Of a stretch of DNA of 64,000 nt, positions 63,795-64,000 are shown in pieces. This DNA is from Pigmentiphaga aceris (GTDB lineage: Bacteria; Pseudomonadota; Gammaproteobacteria; Burkholderiales; Burkholderiaceae_B): the NCBI RefSeq assembly GCF_008119665.1, contig NZ_CP043046.1, forward strand, positions 2,046,001 through 2,110,000. The letters run 5' to 3'. Position numbers and translations under genes: made by a program. The notes below the pieces were generated by a model, which made no database searches, was not told the DNA's origin, and saw only the letters and a list, made by a program, of their open reading frames with translations. Position 1 is the first letter of the stretch; every line of letters begins with the position of its first letter.

Positions 63795-64000
63795 CAGCGT
63801 GCCTCCCCGGTCACAGCAGTGGGTGTTGTGTCAGGCGGCACAGCATTGGCAGCGTCAATCGGCGTTGCGTCGATCAAGGTTCCTTCCGTCAACGCCGTCT
63901 CGATCAGTTCAACCGGCAGGTCCGATGCCTGCGCGTAACGCAGCAAGTGCAGATTGCCGAAGTCGTCGGTGTCGGCATACCAGCCAGGCAATACCACCAC
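63794..64000 (-). CDS. Hydantoinase A/oxoprolinase subunit, C-terminal part (runs off right edge)
   Basis: About 68 C-terminal residues, including LPGWYADTDDFGNLHLLRY and a variable Thr/Ala-rich end VTGEAR. The stop overlaps the start of the B subunit by 1 bp (TGATG), a tight coupling typical of hyuA-hyuB pairs. Most of the gene lies beyond the window. Confidence 0.72.
   Translation of the reverse strand: MVVLPGWYADTDDFGNLHLLRYAQASDLPVELIETALTEGTLIDATPIDAANAVPPDTTPTAVTGEAR

Noticed and set aside
1..64000. CRISPR array
   Set aside because: No regularly spaced short direct repeats with unique spacers; the only tandem repeats are the 13-mers and the paired 13-mer near uvrB.

Overview
The window is about 62% GC and reads as a chromosomal segment of a betaproteobacterium, most likely Burkholderiales and Alcaligenaceae-like (Bordetella/Achromobacter relatives). 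This rests on the gene blocks iscR-iscS-iscU-iscA-hscB-hscA-fdx, lysS/prfB/recJ/rpfE-like and lolC-lolD-tatD...comEC, and on divergent tyrB/uvrB. It is an inference from gene content and order, not from a search.

Layout. 1-6.2 kb: truncated amino-acid binding protein, cupin, class III aminotransferase, a sulfonate/taurine-type ABC transporter (three genes on the minus strand), and a VOC protein with an apparent internal in-frame deletion. 6.4-7.5 kb: a large palindromic non-coding element (copy A). 7.6-16.3 kb: WYL regulator, three identical tRNA-Asn genes, an RsbQ-like hydrolase overlapping a giant hybrid kinase with a GGDEF output, and an exported argininosuccinate-lyase-like protein. 16.4-26.5 kb: tyrB, uvrB, a low-molecular-weight phosphatase, and the complete ISC iron-sulfur operon behind two IscR-type sites. 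26.7-33 kb: a membrane TerB-N/TerB/TerB-C protein, an EamA exporter divergent from a LysR regulator, and an unrecognised membrane protein with three helical repeats. 33.2-36.6 kb: lysS, an SDR and prfB with its programmed frameshift.

36.7-39.7 kb is a clearly AT-rich island between prfB and recJ. It carries one ABC-ATPase plus DUF4435/TOPRIM-like gene, resembling a merged AriA-AriB (PARIS) or OLD-like anti-phage protein. The gene is split by a frame change at a T8 tract. Beyond it lie a DUF3079 protein, recJ, an RpfE-like protein, a lone antitoxin-type HTH, lolC-lolD, tatD, an MDR reductase, an amidohydrolase and comEC. 52.2-56.4 kb is the four-gene Anbu proteasome-like operon (ATP-grasp, alpha-E, transglutaminase, Anbu). 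56.5-57.6 kb is the second copy of the palindromic element (copy B), wedged between two convergent genes and their terminators. The window ends with a PotBCAD-like ABC transporter encoded with hydantoinase/oxoprolinase subunits.

The most unusual signal is the pair of ~1.1 kb elements. Each is built from two ~380-415 bp inverted arms around a ~310 bp core. Every one of the four arm tips carries a ~104 bp hairpin whose stems differ between copies but keep pairing (compensatory changes). No convincing protein gene lies inside, so this looks like a structured repeat family selected for fold rather than a coding insertion sequence.
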